DNA of 23,928 nt from an uncultured Sutterella sp. Lineage in GTDB: Bacteria; Pseudomonadota; Gammaproteobacteria; Burkholderiales; Burkholderiaceae_F. The notes below the pieces were generated by a model that saw only the letters and a list, made by a program, of their open reading frames with translations, did no database searches and was not told the origin of the DNA. This document shows positions 22,454-23,928 of the stretch, piece by piece (position 1 is the stretch's first letter; each line of letters opens with the position of its first letter). Where the stretch lies: contig UQNA01000044.1 of assembly GCA_900542195.1 (NCBI GenBank), forward strand, positions 1-23,928. The letters run 5' to 3'. The translations under genes were made by a program, and so were the position numbers.

Positions 22454-23923
22454 ATGATTCAAAAGATTTTGAACAAGAAAGTGTTAGCCGCTGCAGTCGC
22501 CCTGACAGCTGCTTCCGGGTTTTTCTTTTCCCAGAATAATGCACTTTCCCCAGTCCCTGCAGTTCATGCTCAGTCCGCTGCTCAGCAGCTCCCTGATTTT
22601 ACAAAGTTGGTCGAAGAAAATGGTAAGGCAGTCGTCAGTATTGACGTTACCAAAACAATGTCAAAGAGACCGCATCCTTCATTGGACGGAATTCCAAAAG
22701 ATCAGCTCGATCAGTTGAGACGTTTTGGCTTCCCACTCCCGTTCGGCCAAATGCCGAAAGCTCCGGGCGGAAAGGCTCCTAAAAGAAAAGGACAAGGTTC
22801 CGGTTTCATTATCAGTTCTGACGGTTTGATTCTTACAAATCATCACGTTGTTCGTGATGCAACTGACATTGCCGTTCACTTGACTGACAAACGAGAATTC
22901 AAGGCTAAAGTTCTTGGTTCAGATGAAAAAACGGATATCGCCGTTGTTAAAGTCGAAGCGACCGATCTCCCGACAGTCAAACTCGGAAAGTCCAGCAAGG
23001 TTAAAGTTGGAGAATGGGTTGCTGCTATCGGGGCTCCATTCGGACTTGAAAACACTGTGACGAGCGGTATCGTTTCTGCTAAGAGCCGAGACCTTCCGGA
23101 CGACCAGTTTGTTCCTTTCATTCAGACAGATGCAGCTGTGAACCCAGGCAATTCCGGTGGTCCGCTGTTCAACATGGCAGGAGAAGTTATCGGTATCAAT
23201 TCTCAGATCTTCTCTACTTCAGGCGGGTTCATGGGATTGTCTTTTGCTATTCCTATTGATTTGGCTCTTGAAGTTAAGGATCAGCTTCTTAAAGACGGTA
23301 AAGTTTCCCGCGGCAGAATTGGTGTTCTTATCCAAGGCATGTCTCCGGAACTAGCAAAGAGTTTCAACCTTAAGAAGGCTGAGGGGGCTCTTATTGCTGA
23401 AGTCCAGAAAGAAGGACCGGCGGCTAAGGCTGGGTTGCAGGAAGGTGATATTGTTATTGAATATGCCGGTACCCCTGTGTCTGAACCTCGCGATCTCTCA
23501 AGGGCTGTTGCAAAGACAAGGCCCGGTACCTCTTCCAAGATGAAAGTCATTCGCGATGGCAAAGAAGTCGTAGTGACGATCACTGTTGAAGAAATGAAGG
23601 GGGCTCCAGAAGTCAAAGCCAGCGTTCAGGAAAAAGCAAAACTTGGTGTCTCTGTTCGTCCGTTAAATGATGAAGAGAAAAAGAAGTTCGAAAATGGTCT
23701 TGTAATTGTTGAGGTTAGCCCTGATAGCCCGGCTGAAGAGGCTGGTCTTAAAGCAGGTGACATTCTTATAAAAGTTGGCGGCAAGACCGTTAAGACTTTT
23801 GATGAACTTAAAGAAACAGTTGCTAAGGCACAAGACTTGCTTCCTGTTTTGGTTGACAGACAAGGTCAAAGAACTTTTGTTCCAATTAAGCTGAAGCCGG
23901 AAGAAAAAGCTGACAAGAAGTAA
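22454..23923 (+). CDS. degP: Periplasmic serine endoprotease of the Do family (DegP/DegQ/MucD type)
   Basis: Envelope quality-control protease and chaperone. The 489 residues start with a signal peptide (about 1-39, ending V-H-A). A proline- and lysine-rich loop (about 70-112) lies before the trypsin-like domain with catalytic triad H131 (TNHHVV), D161 (KTDIAVV) and S234 (NPGNSGGP). Two PDZ domains follow at about 290-375 and 395-480, each with an aliphatic-Gly carboxylate-binding region (RIGVLIQ, KLGVSVR). Domain layout equals DegP, DegQ and MucD; the exact subgroup cannot be set by eye. GGAGA lies 6 bases before the ATG. The gene is complete and ends 5 bases before the window edge. Confidence 0.94.
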   Translation: MIQKILNKKVLAAAVALTAASGFFFSQNNALSPVPAVHAQSAAQQLPDFTKLVEENGKAVVSIDVTKTMSKRPHPSLDGIPKDQLDQLRRFGFPLPFGQMPKAPGGKAPKRKGQGSGFIISSDGLILTNHHVVRDATDIAVHLTDKREFKAKVLGSDEKTDIAVVKVEATDLPTVKLGKSSKVKVGEWVAAIGAPFGLENTVTSGIVSAKSRDLPDDQFVPFIQTDAAVNPGNSGGPLFNMAGEVIGINSQIFSTSGGFMGLSFAIPIDLALEVKDQLLKDGKVSRGRIGVLIQGMSPELAKSFNLKKAEGALIAEVQKEGPAAKAGLQEGDIVIEYAGTPVSEPRDLSRAVAKTRPGTSSKMKVIRDGKEVVVTITVEEMKGAPEVKASVQEKAKLGVSVRPLNDEEKKKFENGLVIVEVSPDSPAEEAGLKAGDILIKVGGKTVKTFDELKETVAKAQDLLPVLVDRQGQRTFVPIKLKPEEKADKK

Positions 23924-23928
23924 GACTC

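Noticed and set aside
1..23928. CRISPR array, toxin-antitoxin pair or phage defence system
   Set aside because: No regularly spaced direct repeats, cas genes, paired small toxin-antitoxin ORFs or nuclease-effector genes were found; nearly all coding space is explained by metabolic and housekeeping genes.

Overview
The window looks like a chromosomal stretch from a gut-type betaproteobacterium, most likely Burkholderiales, family Sutterellaceae (Sutterella/Parasutterella relatives). I base this on the block PPIases - lpxH - TPR protein - cysS - HhH glycosylase - accA - tilS, an order I associate with Burkholderiales, on lipid A synthesis (lpxH) and periplasmic lipoproteins that mark a Gram-negative, and on a moderate GC content with AT-rich spacers. 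The genus is inferred. Genes are dense; no CRISPR array, IS transposase or prophage is visible.

Left end (1-4120, + strand). The first 54 bases look like the 3' end of a group II intron (end of domain V, then a domain VI hairpin with a bulged A). A near-consensus NarL/NarP 7-2-7 operator follows, then a periplasmic multiheme nitrite reductase. This enzyme has eight haem motifs, a CXXCK catalytic haem and a Tyr-x-Cys pair, so it is the octaheme (ONR/TvNiR) type and not the pentaheme NrfA. A terminator follows, then an MFS transporter and a CcmI-like cytochrome c maturation protein.

Left middle (4103-9952, - strand). Reading right to left: a secreted TPR protein, ppiA, ppiB, lpxH, tatD and a secreted ankyrin-repeat protein, closed by a strong terminator. 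Directly behind the U-tract of that terminator starts rlhA (U32 family, 23S rRNA hydroxylation). rlhA and the ccmI-like gene converge and overlap by 18 bp.

Centre (10063-14506, + strand). A tight operon-like run of cysS, an AlkA-type DNA glycosylase, accA and tilS, combining tRNA charging, tRNA modification, base-excision repair and fatty acid synthesis.

Right middle (14559-19743, - strand). Two ABC importers. glnH-glnP-glnQ is a polar amino acid importer with a stable hairpin between the binding protein and permease genes and a terminator at its end. Downstream is a three-gene importer with an ABC_sub_bind-type lipoprotein, a BPD_transp_2-type permease and an ATPase; its substrate is unknown, possibly an aromatic amino acid.

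Right end (19957-23923). A small lipoprotein of unknown function, an L-cysteine desulfidase (cyuA) with a clear terminator, a tRNA-Ser(GCU) on the - strand with its own strong promoter and a hairpin leader, and a Do-family periplasmic protease (DegP/MucD type) with a possible sigma-E promoter. The spacers 19744-19956, 20260-20546, 21907-22068 and 22204-22453 hold no convincing gene; only the sites listed below were found there.

The most interesting part is the left end: an octaheme nitrite reductase with an apparent nitrate/nitrite-responsive operator, no visible quinol-oxidising partner, and a cytochrome-maturation factor two genes downstream.
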